Under the pieces are notes generated by a model. That model ran no database searches. It was not told the DNA's origin and saw only the letters and a program-made list of their open reading frames with translations. Source: Actinomycetes bacterium (GTDB lineage: Bacteria; Actinomycetota; Acidimicrobiia; Acidimicrobiales; Bog-793). From it: 37,176 nt of DNA. The DNA lies in the NCBI GenBank assembly GCA_021796455.1, contig JAKACA010000015.1:1-37176 (forward strand). Reading direction: 5' to 3'. Below, one piece after another: positions 8,756-20,500 of the stretch; position 1 is the stretch's first letter, and each line of letters opens with the position of its first letter. The position numbers and the translations under genes were made by a program.

Positions 8756-10207
8756 TCATGTGGGGCTGCCCTCGCCCACCAGCTCCCGCCGATCGCGCTC
8801 GCGAGGGCCATTGTCGAGGCCGGCCATCGCGCCCAAGCCGAGAACATCCTCCGGGCCCAGCACCTCTTCCAGGTGGATTGCGGCGTCTCCGATCTCGAGC
8901 TCCCTGTCTGTCAGGCGAAGCGGCACCCGGAGTGCCTTCTCGATGAATTTGAGCAGGACCACGGTCACGAGACCGTCCCAGGCGATGATCGTGAGCGCGG
9001 CCCCGGCCTGGATCAACACCTGGCCGGGATGGCCGTAGAAGAGGCCGGCGGACGAGACCGGGGTCAGCTTGCCGTGGGGGCCGACCGCGTAGTACTCCGC
9101 CATCTTCGGATCGGCGAAGAAACCGACGAGCATCCCGCCGCACAACCCGGCGACTCCGTGGGTGTGCACGACTCCGAGAGCGTCGTCGACGCGGGCAAAG
9201 ATTCCCCTGCCCGCCATCTTGTTCCAGGAGAACCAGACGATGCCCGACGAGAGCACTCCGATGACGAGAGCCCCGTAACCGTCGACGAACCCGGCGGCGG
9301 GTGTGATCGCGACCAGCCCGACGATCATCCCGTTGACAGAGCCCAGGAAGTTGGCCTTCTTCGGGCCGCCCACGATGTCCATCACGAACCACGTCAACAG
9401 CGCCCCGGCCGTGGCCAGGTTCGTGTTGAGCACGGCAGCCGCGGCGTCGCCGTTCGCAAAGTACGGGTCCCCGCCGTTGAAGCCGTTCCAACCGAGCCAC
9501 AAGATGCCGGCACCGGCGGCGACGAGGAGCAGGTTGTTGGGCGTAAAGGAGTCTCGGTCGCTCTTCAGCCGCGGTCCGATGATCGCTGCCGCGACGAACC
9601 CGGTCGTGCCCGCGGCGAGGTGGATCACGTACCCGCCCGAATAGTCGAGCGCCCCGCGCTGTGCCCAGAAACCCCCTCCCCAGAGCAGCATCGCATTCAC
9701 CGTGTAGGCACAGGTCGTCCAAAGGGGCACGAAGATCAGCCAGGCCTTGAGGCTCATCCGCCCGAGGACGCTGCCGAGGAAGAGCAGCGGCGTGATGGCG
9801 GCGAACACGAACTGGAAGTAGACAAGGGCCGAGCTCGAGAGCTGCAGACCCGGCCCGGCCAGATTGCCGCTCTGGGGGATCGAGGCCCGACCGAGCTCGG
9901 CGCCGGCGCCTAGAACCGTACCGGGCTTGCCGAGCACCGTGCCTCGAGCAGAGCTGCCGAGATGGAGCCAGGAGCTCCCAAAGCCCATCTTGTAAGCCCA
10001 CAGGACCCACACCACGAGAACGAGGGAGAAGGCGGCGAACGCCATCACCATCGTGTTCACAGCCCACTTCTTCTTGACGATCCCGCCGTAGAGGACTGCG
10101 ATCCCCGGCAGGCTCATCAAGCCCACCAGTGTCGCGGCAGTCAACTGCCATGATGTGTCACCTGCGCTCAGGAAGTGAGGTGACGGAATGTAGGTGGTTG
10201 CCAGCAC
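8756..10207 (-). CDS. amtB: Ammonium transporter (Amt/Mep/Rh family)
   Basis: This is a trimeric inner-membrane channel for ammonium uptake, 483 aa with about eleven membrane helices (for example AATLVGLMSLPGIAVLYGGI). Family landmarks are the substrate-site Asp/Gly stretch in ALDYSGGYVIHLAAG, the first pore His in YVIH, and the second pore His region VVHTHGVAGLCGGMLVG. The cytoplasmic C-terminal tail (LRLTDRELEIGDAA...) is the part that normally talks to a PII protein. The start is GTG at 10207 preceded by GAGGAG six bases away. A GlnR-box-like pair lies 85-133 bases upstream, suggesting nitrogen control. No glnK follows; instead a cNMP-binding protein gene lies 46 bases downstream. The long plus-strand and alternative-frame ORFs across this gene are shadows. 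Confidence 0.96.
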   Translation of the reverse strand: MLATTYIPSPHFLSAGDTSWQLTAATLVGLMSLPGIAVLYGGIVKKKWAVNTMVMAFAAFSLVLVVWVLWAYKMGFGSSWLHLGSSARGTVLGKPGTVLGAGAELGRASIPQSGNLAGPGLQLSSSALVYFQFVFAAITPLLFLGSVLGRMSLKAWLIFVPLWTTCAYTVNAMLLWGGGFWAQRGALDYSGGYVIHLAAGTTGFVAAAIIGPRLKSDRDSFTPNNLLLVAAGAGILWLGWNGFNGGDPYFANGDAAAAVLNTNLATAGALLTWFVMDIVGGPKKANFLGSVNGMIVGLVAITPAAGFVDGYGALVIGVLSSGIVWFSWNKMAGRGIFARVDDALGVVHTHGVAGLCGGMLVGFFADPKMAEYYAVGPHGKLTPVSSAGLFYGHPGQVLIQAGAALTIIAWDGLVTVVLLKFIEKALRVPLRLTDRELEIGDAAIHLEEVLGPEDVLGLGAMAGLDNGPRERDRRELVGEGSPT

Positions 10208-10291
10208 TGTGTCTCCTCGTAGCCGGCACTCGGCTCGTCTCGTCCACGGACGGGGTTGCCCCTGGAGTTGGAGGCAATGTAGATAGGAGTT

Positions 10292-10340
10292 ATTTCGTGG
10301 CCGTGTGCGGCAGGAGAAATGGGCGTTTCGGTTACGTGAA
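10292..10340 (-). promoter_or_regulatory. GlnR-box-like sites upstream of amtB
   Basis: On the minus strand, TTCAC-N6-GAAAC (10325-10340) fits the actinobacterial GlnR half-site pattern GTNAC-N6-GAAAC with one mismatch. A weaker CACAC-N6-GAAAT (10292-10307) follows exactly 33 bases away, three steps of the 11-base repeat typical of GlnR sites. A TACATT -10-like hexamer lies at 10276-10281, giving a predicted leader of about 60 bases with a strong ribosome-binding site before amtB. The pattern is seen; GlnR binding is inferred from it and from the gene's function. Confidence 0.4.
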
Positions 10341-10363
10341 CGGCGTGTGAAGTGCGGCCGGAA

Positions 10364-11110
10364 CTACCTCTCGGCCTGCCGGGCGACGGCCTCCGCCGCG
10401 CTCGCCGCGGCTGCAGGATCGCCCAGGTAGCGACGACTCTCCACCTGCAACTGGTCGTCGAGCTCATAGACACGGGGAAACCCAGTGGGGATGTCGAGCC
10501 CGACGATGTCCTCATCGGAGATCGACTCGAGCTCCTTCACGAGCGCCCGCAGGCTGTTCCCGTGCGCCACCACCAGCACGGTGCGGCCGTCCAACAGCTC
10601 AGGGGCAATGACGTCTTGCCAGTAGGGAAGCAGCCGGTGGACGACGTCGGCGAGACACTCGCCCGCCGGCAGCGCGGCGCGCGGCACCAGCCGGTAGCGC
10701 GGATCGTTCACAGGGTGGCCCGGGTCGTCGAACGCGACCGGCGGCGGCGGGACGCTATAGCTCCGCCGCCATGTCGCCACCTGCTCGAGACCGTGGCGCG
10801 CGGCCGTCTCGGCTTTGTTGAGCCCCTGCAGAGCGCCGTAGTGACGCTCGTTCAAGCGCCAGTGCCGGCGAACAGGCAGGTAGCTGCGCCCCATCTCGTC
10901 AAGGGCGAGGTTCGCGCTGCGAACGGCGCGGCAAAGCACCGAGGTGTGCACCGAATCGATCTCGAGTCCCGGCTCGGCCGCCATCGTCCGGCCGGCCTGG
11001 CGTGCCTCTTCCTCGCCGGCTCCGGTCAGATCGACGTCAGCCCAACCTGTGAAGCGGTTCTCGGCATTCCAGGTGCTCTGGCCGTGCCGCAGGATCACGA
11101 GTGTCGGCAC
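10364..11110 (-). CDS. gpmA: 2,3-bisphosphoglycerate-dependent phosphoglycerate mutase
   Basis: This cytosolic glycolytic enzyme interconverts 3- and 2-phosphoglycerate through a phosphohistidine. The 248-aa length is normal. The phospho-acceptor motif [20 protein letters not shown] is at the N-terminus. [14 protein letters not shown] carries the Glu/Arg/Tyr of the dPGM type, and [15 protein letters not shown] holds the second catalytic His. It starts at GTG 11110. There is no Shine-Dalgarno sequence, but TAACCT lies exactly six bases upstream, the leaderless arrangement. It is divergent from the dnaK operon across 139 bases and is not obviously in an operon with amtB, 156 bases further on. 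Confidence 0.96.
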   Translation of the reverse strand: MPTLVILRHGQSTWNAENRFTGWADVDLTGAGEEEARQAGRTMAAEPGLEIDSVHTSVLCRAVRSANLALDEMGRSYLPVRRHWRLNERHYGALQGLNKAETAARHGLEQVATWRRSYSVPPPPVAFDDPGHPVNDPRYRLVPRAALPAGECLADVVHRLLPYWQDVIAPELLDGRTVLVVAHGNSLRALVKELESISDEDIVGLDIPTGFPRVYELDDQLQVESRRYLGDPAAAASAAEAVARQAER

Positions 11111-11116
11111 ACGGGC

Positions 11117-11122
11117 AGGTTA
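11117..11122 (-). promoter_or_regulatory. Candidate -10 of gpmA (leaderless)
   Basis: TAACCT (TANNNT type) on the minus strand ends six bases before the GTG start of gpmA, placing the expected transcription start on the start codon itself. No ribosome-binding site is present. Confidence 0.5.
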
Positions 11123-11169
11123 GCTCGGAGGCAGGCAGAGGATAGGTAATTCGCGACTTCAGCGGGTTT

Positions 11170-11211
11170 CTTGAGGGACAGTGACAATGAGACACTCAAG
11201 TTCGTTATAAT
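11170..11211 (+). promoter_or_regulatory. dnaK operon promoter with HspR-operator-like inverted repeat
   Basis: A perfect -10 TATAAT lies at 11206-11211; GTGACA at 11181-11186 is a possible -35 with a long 19-base spacer. The inverted repeat CTTGAG (11170-11175) and CTCAAG (11195-11200) brackets the -35. The halves match the HspR operator HAIR (CTTGAGT-N7-ACTCAAG), but the gap between CTTGAG and CTCAAG is 19 bases rather than 9, one helical turn longer. A third weaker half-site, ATCAAG, is at 11219-11224. The operon encodes HspR itself, so autorepression released by heat through DnaK is the expected circuit. Confidence 0.6.
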
Positions 11212-11249
11212 GCTCACATCAAGAGTACATGGAGAGTGGAGGATTTGAG

Positions 11250-13097
11250 ATGCCTAAGGCCGTAGGAATCGACCTCGGGACGACGAACTCGGTGGTCGCG
11301 TTCCTGGAAGCTGGCGAGCCGACCGTCATCCCCAACGCCGAAGGGGGCCGCACGACACCGTCGATCGTGGCGTTCACGAAGTCAGGCGAGGTGCTCGTAG
11401 GTGAGGTCGCCAAGCGCCAGGCAATCACCAATCCGGACCGGACGGTGAGATCCGTCAAGCGTCATATGGGCACCGACTGGAAGCTGGACATCGACGGTAA
11501 GGGCTACACGTCCCAGGAGATCTCTGCCCGCATCCTGCAGAAGCTGAAGAGGGATGCCGAGGGTTACCTCGGCGACACCGTCACCCAGGCTGTGATCACC
11601 GTACCGGCCTACTTCGACGATGCCCAGCGCACCGCCACGAAGGAGGCTGGCCAGATCGCGGGCCTTGAGGTGCTGCGGATCATCAATGAACCGACGGCGG
11701 CAGCTCTCGCGTACGGCCTCGACAAGGAGGGTGCCGACCAGACGGTGCTGGTCTTCGACCTGGGCGGCGGCACGTTCGACGTGTCGATACTCGACATCGG
11801 AGATGGCGTGTTCGAGGTGAAGGCAACCCACGGCAACACGCACCTCGGCGGGGACGACTGGGACCAGCGCGTCATGGACTGGCTCGTAAAGACGTTCAAG
11901 GACACCGAGGGCGTCGACCTGTCGAACGACAAGATGGCGCTGCAGAGGCTGAAGGAAGCTGCCGAGAAGGCCAAGATAGAGCTGTCCGCTGTCCAGGAGA
12001 CGACGATCAACCTGCCCTTCATCACGGCGACGAACGAGGGGCCCAAGCACCTCGATCTAAAGCTCACGAGGGCCAAGTTTCAAGAGCTGACCGACGACCT
12101 CGTCGAGGCGTGCCGCGGGCCGTTCGAGTCTGCGATCTCCGACGCCGGCTTGACCAAGGAGGACATCGACCATGTCATCCTTGTCGGCGGAGCCACCCGG
12201 ATGCCCGCAGTGCAGGACCTGGTCCACAACCTCACGGGCAAGGAGCCCCACAAGGGCGTCAACCCGGACGAGGTGGTGGCCGTAGGTGCGGCCATCCAGG
12301 CCGGGGTGCTGAAGGGCGAGGTGAAGGACGTCCTGCTGCTCGACGTCACCCCGCTCAGCCTTGGCATCGAGACCAAGGGCGGCATCACTCACCGCCTGAT
12401 TGAGCGCAACACTACGATCCCCACGCGTCGCTCGGAGATATTCACGACCGCCGAGGACAGCCAGCCGTCGGTGGAGATCCACGTCCTGCAGGGAGAGCGG
12501 GACATGGCCATGTACAACAAGACGCTGGGCAAGTTCCAGCTCGTCGACCTGCCGCCTGCTCCTAGGGGCATTCCCCAGATCGAGGTCGCGTTCGACATCG
12601 ACGCCAACGGCATCGTGCACGTGTCGGCGAAGGATCTCGCCACCGGCAAGGAGCAGTCGATGACGATCACCGGGCAGTCGTCACTGCCGAAGGACGACAT
12701 CGCCCGCATGGTCCGCGACGCCGAGGAGCATGCCGCAGAAGACAAGCGGCGGCGCGAAGAGGCCGAGATCCGCAACAACGCCGACACGCTCGTCTACCAG
12801 ACCGAGAAGCTCCTGCGCGAGCAGGGGGACAAGGCTCCGGCCGAGGAGAGGACGAGGGTCGAAGACGACCTCAAGGCCCTGAAGAGCGCCATCGACGGAA
12901 CAGACGTCGAAGCCATCAACCGCGCCCTCGAGTCGCTCAAAGCCGCTACCCAGGCGCTCGGCCAGAAGATCTACGAGGCGGCCGGTGCGACCGCATCGGC
13001 TCCGGGTGGTCCCAAAGGCGCCGACGACCATGGCAGCTCGGACGACGAGGTCGTCGACGCGGAGATCGTGGACGGCCCCAGCACGGAACAACCATGA
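11250..13097 (+). CDS. dnaK: Hsp70 chaperone DnaK
   Basis: This is a cytosolic ATP-dependent chaperone, and in actinobacteria the co-repressor of HspR. The protein is 615 aa. The N-terminal ATPase has the phosphate loops [11 protein letters not shown] and [13 protein letters not shown] plus the adenosine-site stretch [11 protein letters not shown]. The interdomain linker [12 protein letters not shown] is followed by the beta-sandwich peptide-binding domain and helical lid, ending in an acidic tail ([12 protein letters not shown]). The ORF track starts seven codons early; ATG 11250 follows GGAGG seven bases away and gives the standard [12 protein letters not shown]. It is the first gene of dnaK-grpE-dnaJ-hspR-clpB, and its stop overlaps the grpE start (ATGA). 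Confidence 0.98.
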   Translation: MPKAVGIDLGTTNSVVAFLEAGEPTVIPNAEGGRTTPSIVAFTKSGEVLVGEVAKRQAITNPDRTVRSVKRHMGTDWKLDIDGKGYTSQEISARILQKLKRDAEGYLGDTVTQAVITVPAYFDDAQRTATKEAGQIAGLEVLRIINEPTAAALAYGLDKEGADQTVLVFDLGGGTFDVSILDIGDGVFEVKATHGNTHLGGDDWDQRVMDWLVKTFKDTEGVDLSNDKMALQRLKEAAEKAKIELSAVQETTINLPFITATNEGPKHLDLKLTRAKFQELTDDLVEACRGPFESAISDAGLTKEDIDHVILVGGATRMPAVQDLVHNLTGKEPHKGVNPDEVVAVGAAIQAGVLKGEVKDVLLLDVTPLSLGIETKGGITHRLIERNTTIPTRRSEIFTTAEDSQPSVEIHVLQGERDMAMYNKTLGKFQLVDLPPAPRGIPQIEVAFDIDANGIVHVSAKDLATGKEQSMTITGQSSLPKDDIARMVRDAEEHAAEDKRRREEAEIRNNADTLVYQTEKLLREQGDKAPAEERTRVEDDLKALKSAIDGTDVEAINRALESLKAATQALGQKIYEAAGATASAPGGPKGADDHGSSDDEVVDAEIVDGPSTEQP

Positions 13098-13774
13098 GCG
13101 CGGTCGTCGACGAACCGGACCCGGAGGAGCAGGGCCCAGAGGAGCAGGGCCCAGAGGAGCAGGGCCCGGAGGAGCAGGGCCCGGAGGAGCAGGGCCCGGA
13201 GGAGCCTGTCCCAGACACCCTCGAGGACCTGCTGTCCGACGACTTAGCCCGCATCAGCGCCGAGCGTGACGAGTTCCTCGACACCCTCCGGAGGCTCCAG
13301 GCTGACTTCGACAACTTCCGCAAGCGGACGGAGCGACAGCAGAGCGAGATGCGAGCCCGCGCGAGCGAGTCCCTCGTCGTCCGCCTGCTCCCAGTGCTCG
13401 ACTCCCTCGAGCTGGCGATGGCACATCTTGGGCTGCTCACGGGGCAGGCGAGCGACGAAGCCTCGACGTCGCTTGTCCAAGTCAACGCCCAGCTGCGAGA
13501 GGTCCTCGCACGTGAAGGGCTCGAGCGGATCGACTCCGTCGGCGTCGAGTTCGATCCCACAGTTCACGAGGCCACTGCGATGGACGACGGCGACACAGTT
13601 GAGGAGGCATCGGAGGCTGGCACCGCCGGCACCGCTGGCACCGCTGGCAGCGACGACACCGGCGACGCCGACACGCCGCCGCCCGGTCGGCCGACCGTCA
13701 CCGAGGTCTGGAGGTCCGGCTACAAGATAGGCGACCGCGTCATCCGGCCGGCGATGGTACGGGTGCGCGGCTAA
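13094..13774 (+). CDS. grpE: Nucleotide exchange factor GrpE, with unusual insertions
   Basis: GrpE releases ADP from DnaK. The 226-aa protein has an acidic low-complexity N-terminus built from about five EEQGP repeats, then the conserved dimeric helices ([21 protein letters not shown]), and the C-terminal beta domain ([12 protein letters not shown] ... [16 protein letters not shown]). Between HEATA and the final strands there are about 30 extra residues, Gly/Thr/Ala/Asp-rich ([18 protein letters not shown]), in the region of the beta-wing that contacts the DnaK ATPase domain; ordinary GrpE proteins have about ten residues there. The ATG overlaps the dnaK stop by four bases, indicating translational coupling. 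The family assignment is firm; the consequence of the insertions is not known. Confidence 0.96.
   Translation: MSAVVDEPDPEEQGPEEQGPEEQGPEEQGPEEQGPEEPVPDTLEDLLSDDLARISAERDEFLDTLRRLQADFDNFRKRTERQQSEMRARASESLVVRLLPVLDSLELAMAHLGLLTGQASDEASTSLVQVNAQLREVLAREGLERIDSVGVEFDPTVHEATAMDDGDTVEEASEAGTAGTAGTAGSDDTGDADTPPPGRPTVTEVWRSGYKIGDRVIRPAMVRVRG
13121..13210 (+). repeat. 15-base tandem repeat in the grpE N-terminus
   Basis: The unit CCGGAGGAGCAGGGC occurs five times (two copies read CCAGAGG...), plus a diverged sixth unit ending at 13210. It is in frame and encodes the acidic EEQGP repeat. Near-identity of the copies suggests recent slippage or unequal exchange. Confidence 0.95.
13619..13645 (+). repeat. 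9-base tandem repeat in the grpE beta-wing insertion
   Basis: GGCACCGCY occurs three times in a row (the first copy ends GCC, the next two GCT), encoding GTAGTAGTA within the insertion of the GrpE C-terminal domain. Confidence 0.9.
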
Positions 13775-13809
13775 GGAACTGCAGGGAGAAAGGCGTCACG
13801 GTCCAGAGG

Positions 13810-14955
13810 ATGGCAGCGCAGCGAGATTGGTTCGAAACCGACTACTACAAGGTCCTCGGCGTCTCCTCCGGAGCGACCGAGAAAGAGATCACGCGCGCCT
13901 ATCGCAAGCTGGCCAAGCAGTACCACCCTGACTCCAACCCGGGATCCGAGGACAAGTTCAAGGCGATCGCAACGGCCTACGACGTTCTCGGAGACGCCGG
14001 CAAGCGCAAGGAGTACGACGAGGTCCGCCGTCTCGGACCCCTGGCAGGTGGTTTCGGGGGTGCTGGCCGCGGCGCTGGCGGTGGTGAGGGGAGCGGTTTC
14101 AACTTCCGCATCGACGACCTCGGCGACATCTTCGGCAACCTGTTCGGCCAGTCGAAGAACCGCGCCCAGAAGACGACCACGTGGACAAGTGCCCGCCGGG
14201 GTCAAGACAGCGAGGCCGAGCTGCATCTTCCTTTCAACGAGGCGATCCACGGCGCTGTGGCCTCGGTCAACGTTGTTTCCGGGGTGAGGTGCCACACTTG
14301 TGCCGGCTCCGGCTCGCGTCCGGGCACTCTGCCCGTGGCCTGCCCGCGCTGTGGAGGCACGGGAACCCTCAACGACAACCAGGGGCTCTTCTCGCTTGCA
14401 TCTCCGTGCCCGGACTGCCACGGCAGCGGGCTCAAGATCACCGACCCGTGCCCCACCTGCCACGGCTCGGGCGTGGAGAGACACCAGCACAAAGTCAAAG
14501 TCCGCATTCCGGCCGGAGTCGAAGACGGCCAGCGCATCCGGGTGAAGGGCCGCGGTGAGCCGGGCGAGAACGGCGGGCCGCCAGGCGATCTCTACGTAGT
14601 CGTCCATGTCGACACCCACAGCCTCTTCGGACGGCGCGGCAAGAACCTAACGCTGCGCGTGCCTGTCACCTTCGCCGAGGCCGCTCTCGGCGCGAACATC
14701 ACGGTCCCGGCTCTCGATGAGCAGGTGACACTGCGTATTCCGCCAGGTACGCCTTCGGGTAAGACTTTCCGTGTTAAGGGACGGGGCGTAAAGAGCGGCG
14801 CCACCGCAGGGGACCTGTTGGTCACTGTCGAGGTTGCCGTACCGACCGAGCTGAGCGACGAGCAGCGCTCGGCAATCGATGCCCTGGCGAAGGCGGGCGG
14901 TCAGTCGCCCCGCGCAACACTTCTCACCGAGGAGCCGGCGAGGGCGGAGCAATGA
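13810..14955 (+). CDS. dnaJ: Hsp40 co-chaperone DnaJ
   Basis: DnaJ delivers substrates to DnaK and stimulates its ATPase. The 381-aa protein has an N-terminal J domain ([10 protein letters not shown] ... [10 protein letters not shown], with the essential HPD), a Gly/Phe-rich stretch, and four zinc-binding CxxCxGxG repeats ([32 protein letters not shown]). Two C-terminal substrate-binding beta domains follow. It begins at ATG 13810, 35 bases after grpE; AGGGAGAAAGG lies further upstream and an AGAGG directly abuts the start. Its stop overlaps the hspR start by four bases (ATGA), so the repressor is translated with the chaperone. Confidence 0.97.
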   Translation: MAAQRDWFETDYYKVLGVSSGATEKEITRAYRKLAKQYHPDSNPGSEDKFKAIATAYDVLGDAGKRKEYDEVRRLGPLAGGFGGAGRGAGGGEGSGFNFRIDDLGDIFGNLFGQSKNRAQKTTTWTSARRGQDSEAELHLPFNEAIHGAVASVNVVSGVRCHTCAGSGSRPGTLPVACPRCGGTGTLNDNQGLFSLASPCPDCHGSGLKITDPCPTCHGSGVERHQHKVKVRIPAGVEDGQRIRVKGRGEPGENGGPPGDLYVVVHVDTHSLFGRRGKNLTLRVPVTFAEAALGANITVPALDEQVTLRIPPGTPSGKTFRVKGRGVKSGATAGDLLVTVEVAVPTELSDEQRSAIDALAKAGGQSPRATLLTEEPARAEQ

Positions 14956-15368
14956 GATTGACTTCTACGGCGGCCGGCAGGGACGGCGAAGCTTCGAGCA
15001 CGCGCGCTGTCTACGTCATCTCCGTAGCCGCCGAGCTGGCCGGCGTGCACCCCCAGACCCTGCGCATCTACGAGCGAAAGGGGCTGCTGGATCCGGCCAG
15101 GACACATGGTGGCATCCGCCGCTACAGCGAGGCCGACATAGAGCAGCTGCGCAGGATCCAGGATCTGACTGCTGCTGGCATCAACCTCGAGGGCGTTCGT
15201 CGCATTCTCGCTCTCGAGCTCCAGCTCGAGAGTCTTGCGGCCGAATTGGACCGCGTGAGGAGCGAGGCCCGCGAAGCCGTGCTCCGCACCCACCAGCTCT
15301 ACCGCCGTGACCTCGTCCCAGTTAAGAGCAACCGGCTGCCGGCGACGTGGCAGGGCACCCGGCGGTGA
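14952..15368 (+). CDS. hspR: Heat-shock repressor HspR (MerR family)
   Basis: The 138-aa protein has a MerR-type winged HTH ([20 protein letters not shown], then [20 protein letters not shown]), then a Leu-rich coiled-coil dimerisation helix ([17 protein letters not shown]) and a short basic tail. In Streptomyces and mycobacteria HspR binds HAIR operators and represses dnaK and clpB with DnaK as co-repressor. Position as the fourth gene, overlapping dnaJ by ATGA, and a HAIR-like inverted repeat at the operon promoter support the same job here. An N-terminal extension of about 20 residues before the HTH is Ser/Thr/Ala-rich. Confidence 0.95.
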   Translation: MRLTSTAAGRDGEASSTRAVYVISVAAELAGVHPQTLRIYERKGLLDPARTHGGIRRYSEADIEQLRRIQDLTAAGINLEGVRRILALELQLESLAAELDRVRSEAREAVLRTHQLYRRDLVPVKSNRLPATWQGTRR

Positions 15369-15418
15369 GGGCCTCCATGGGCAACAGACCGGCAACGACG
15401 AAGGACTAGTCGAGACAG

Positions 15419-17914
<2,496 letters not shown>

Positions 17915-17950
17915 CGCCTGCCCGGGCCTGATCGACATGGATATGACCGG

Positions 17951-17956
17951 TAGATT
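17951..17956 (+). promoter_or_regulatory. Candidate -10 of zwf
   Basis: TAGATT (TANNNT type) lies 30 bases upstream of the zwf GTG and would give a leader of about 24 bases containing the GAGGAG ribosome-binding site. No convincing -35 is visible. The same hexamer precedes purA. Confidence 0.4.
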
Positions 17957-17986
17957 TGGCATGCACGAGACTGAGGAGATCGCGCC

Positions 17987-19507
17987 GTGACAGCCAACCC
18001 ATTGCGCGACCCCCGAGACCGCCGCCTCCCGCGCATTCCCGACCCTTGCGCGCTCGTCGTCTTCGGCGTGACAGGTGACCTCGCTCGCAAGAAGCTCATC
18101 CCCGCGGTGTATGACCTCGGCAACCGTGGTCTGCTGCCGCCAGGGTTCGTGCTGCTCGGCTTCGCGCGGCGTGACTGGGGAGACGGCGACTTCGAGCAGC
18201 TCGCCCGCGCCGCGGCGAGAGACCACTCGCGCACCGAGTTTCGCGACGACGTCTGGCGCCGCATCGCCGACTGCGTCAGGTTCGTCCCTGGATCCTTCGA
18301 CGACGACGACACCTTTGACGATCTCGACCGGACCCTTATAGATCTCGAGGCGAGCCACGGGATCGCCGGCAACGCGGCTTTCTACCTCTCGATACCACCT
18401 GTGGCGTTCCCCCAGGTGCTGAAGCAGCTCGACAGGACGGCGATGGCCAGCTCCGCGGACCAGAGCGGGTGGCGCCGCGTCGTCGTCGAGAAACCCTTCG
18501 GCCACGATCTCGCCTCGTCTCGCGAGCTCAACAACCTCGTCGATTCCGTCTTCCGTCCGAGCGAGGTGTTCCGGATCGATCACTACCTGGGCAAGGAGAC
18601 TGTGCAGAACCTGCTCGCCCTCCGTTTCGCCAACACCTGGTTCGAGCCCGTATGGAACTCCAACTTCGTCGACAGCGTGCAGATCACGATGGCCGAGGAC
18701 GTCGGCATCGAGGGAAGGGCTGCCTTCTACGACTCGGCCGGAGCGACCCGGGACGTGCTGCAGAACCACCTCCTGCAGCTCCTTGCTCTGACGGCGATGG
18801 AGGAGCCGGTGAGCTTTGACTCCGAGTCTCTGCGCGTCGAGAAACGCAAGGTGCTCCGCGCCATCTCGCTTCCCGAGGACAAGGCGGCTTTCACAGTGAG
18901 GGGCCAGTACGAGCAGGGCTGGCTGGCGGGCCAGCGCGTCAGGGGCTACCTCGACGAAGACGGCATCCCACCCGACTCGCGAACCGAGACCTACGTCGCG
19001 GTGCGCCTCGGTGTCGAAACCCGCCGCTGGGCCGGAGTGCCGTTCTACCTTCGAACCGGCAAGCGCCTCCCGCGCCGGGTGACAGAGATAGCGGTCGTGT
19101 TCAAGCGTGCGCCGCATCTGCCCTTCGCCAAGACCGACACGGCCGAGCTCGGGCACAACCAGCTGGTGGTCCGGGTGCAGCCGGACGAAGGAATCACGCT
19201 GCGGTTCGGCTCCAAGGTGCCGGGCTCGGCGATGGAGGTGCGCGAGGTGTCAATGGACTTCCTCTACGGCTCGTCGTTCACCGAGTCGAGCCCGGAGGCA
19301 TACGAGCGGCTGCTTCTCGACGTCCTCCTCGGTGACACCACCCTCTTTCCCGACCACAACGAGGTGGAAGCCTCCTGGCAGGTGGTCGATCCGCTCGAAG
19401 AGTTCTGGGCGACGAGAGAGCCCGACCGCTACAGAGCCGGGGAGTGGGGCCCACGCGCCGGCGACGAGATGCTGGCCTGCGAAGGACGGACCTGGAGGAG
19501 GCCGTGA
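17987..19507 (+). CDS. zwf: Glucose-6-phosphate 1-dehydrogenase
   Basis: This enzyme oxidises glucose 6-phosphate to 6-phosphogluconolactone with NADP, the entry step of the oxidative pentose phosphate pathway. The 506-aa protein has the dinucleotide-binding GVTGDLARKKL near the N-terminus, the EKPFGHDL stretch, and the catalytic signature RIDHYLGKETVQNLL with the substrate-binding Lys and base His. The GTG at 17987 follows GAGGAG eight bases away. Its stop codon overlaps the GTG of opcA (GTGA), so the enzyme and its assembly factor are coupled. No pgl, tal or gnd gene is adjacent in this window. Confidence 0.98.
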   Translation: MTANPLRDPRDRRLPRIPDPCALVVFGVTGDLARKKLIPAVYDLGNRGLLPPGFVLLGFARRDWGDGDFEQLARAAARDHSRTEFRDDVWRRIADCVRFVPGSFDDDDTFDDLDRTLIDLEASHGIAGNAAFYLSIPPVAFPQVLKQLDRTAMASSADQSGWRRVVVEKPFGHDLASSRELNNLVDSVFRPSEVFRIDHYLGKETVQNLLALRFANTWFEPVWNSNFVDSVQITMAEDVGIEGRAAFYDSAGATRDVLQNHLLQLLALTAMEEPVSFDSESLRVEKRKVLRAISLPEDKAAFTVRGQYEQGWLAGQRVRGYLDEDGIPPDSRTETYVAVRLGVETRRWAGVPFYLRTGKRLPRRVTEIAVVFKRAPHLPFAKTDTAELGHNQLVVRVQPDEGITLRFGSKVPGSAMEVREVSMDFLYGSSFTESSPEAYERLLLDVLLGDTTLFPDHNEVEASWQVVDPLEEFWATREPDRYRAGEWGPRAGDEMLACEGRTWRRP

Positions 19508-20490
19508 CGACGACGTTGTGGGACACCAACGGTGGCGACATAATGCGGGCGCTCAGCGCGGAGCGCCGGGCCGGGGGCGCCGTCGCTTCGGGCCTCGCCG
19601 TCACGTTTATCACCGTGGTGGACGACAAGAACATCGGCGATGCCGAGCGTGCCGCCATGATCGCCTCGCAGGCTCATCCCTGCCGGCTCCTCATGGTCAT
19701 CCGGCGCCAGGTAGATACGGCCGACCGCCTCGATGCCGAGGTCCAGGTAGGGGGACGGCTTGGCCCGATCGAGGCCGTCGTCATGCGCATGTACGGTCGG
19801 CTGACGCTCCACGCCGAGTCGGTAGTCCTTCCGCTCCTCGCTCCAGATGCCCCGGTCGTGACCTGGTGGCACGGCCCTCCCCCGGACCACATAGCCACAG
19901 ACCCTCTCGGAGTTCTCGCGAGCCGGCGGATAACGGACTGCGCTCTCGCGAGCGACCCGATGGCAGCCCTGCGCGCCCGCGCGGACGACTACGCGCCAGG
20001 GGACAGCGACCTTTCCTGGACTCGGGCGACCCCATGGCGGTCTCTGCTCGCCTCGGCGCTCGATGCCTCGGCGGCAACCGCGCTCTCTGCTCGGGTCGCG
20101 GCCGCGGAGAACAACCCCACAGCCGCTCTCCTGGCCGGCTGGATCTCGGCACGTCTCGCCATAGCGAGCGAGATCGTCACGACACCGGGACCGGGAGTCA
20201 CCGGAGTGGAGCTGAGCCTCTCCGAGGGCGGAGAGGCTCAGACCTTGGTGATCGACAGGCCGGACGGCCGCCTGGCGACTTTCTCCCGGACTGGCCGACC
20301 CGCTCGCGAGCTCCCGCTGCCACGCCGAGAGCTCGGCGAGCTGCTCTCCGAGGAGCTGCGCCGCCTCGAGGTGGACGACATCTACGGTGAGGCCCTCTCC
20401 TACGCAACTGGGGTGGGTGGTCTCGGCGACCGCCCGCCGCGCCGGACTCACATCTGGCGGGATCCTGCTCTCTCCCAAGCATCCCGCTGA
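19504..20490 (+). CDS. opcA: Glucose-6-phosphate dehydrogenase assembly protein OpcA
   Basis: OpcA is needed for assembly or activity of Zwf in cyanobacteria and actinobacteria. The 328-aa protein shows the family's features: an N-terminal [18 protein letters not shown], a central [21 protein letters not shown] stretch, and a C-terminal half with [18 protein letters not shown]. The ORF track start (19444) lies within zwf; GTG 19504 overlaps the zwf stop by four bases and follows GGAGGAGG, so I prefer it. The zwf-opcA order is the usual actinobacterial one. Confidence 0.93.
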   Translation: MTTTLWDTNGGDIMRALSAERRAGGAVASGLAVTFITVVDDKNIGDAERAAMIASQAHPCRLLMVIRRQVDTADRLDAEVQVGGRLGPIEAVVMRMYGRLTLHAESVVLPLLAPDAPVVTWWHGPPPDHIATDPLGVLASRRITDCALASDPMAALRARADDYAPGDSDLSWTRATPWRSLLASALDASAATALSARVAAAENNPTAALLAGWISARLAIASEIVTTPGPGVTGVELSLSEGGEAQTLVIDRPDGRLATFSRTGRPARELPLPRRELGELLSEELRRLEVDDIYGEALSYATGVGGLGDRPPRRTHIWRDPALSQASR

Positions 20491-20500
20491 CGCTGGCGGC

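Noticed and set aside
8418-10151. 577-aa minus-strand ORF over amtB and the cNMP gene, and a 387-aa plus-strand ORF
   Set aside because: Both are out-of-frame shadows; their Arg- or Asp/His-rich translations have no recognisable domain, while the overlapping AmtB frame is complete.
13121-13210. CRISPR-like array from the grpE repeat
   Set aside because: Units are 15 bases, contiguous and in coding frame with no spacers, so this is a coding minisatellite.
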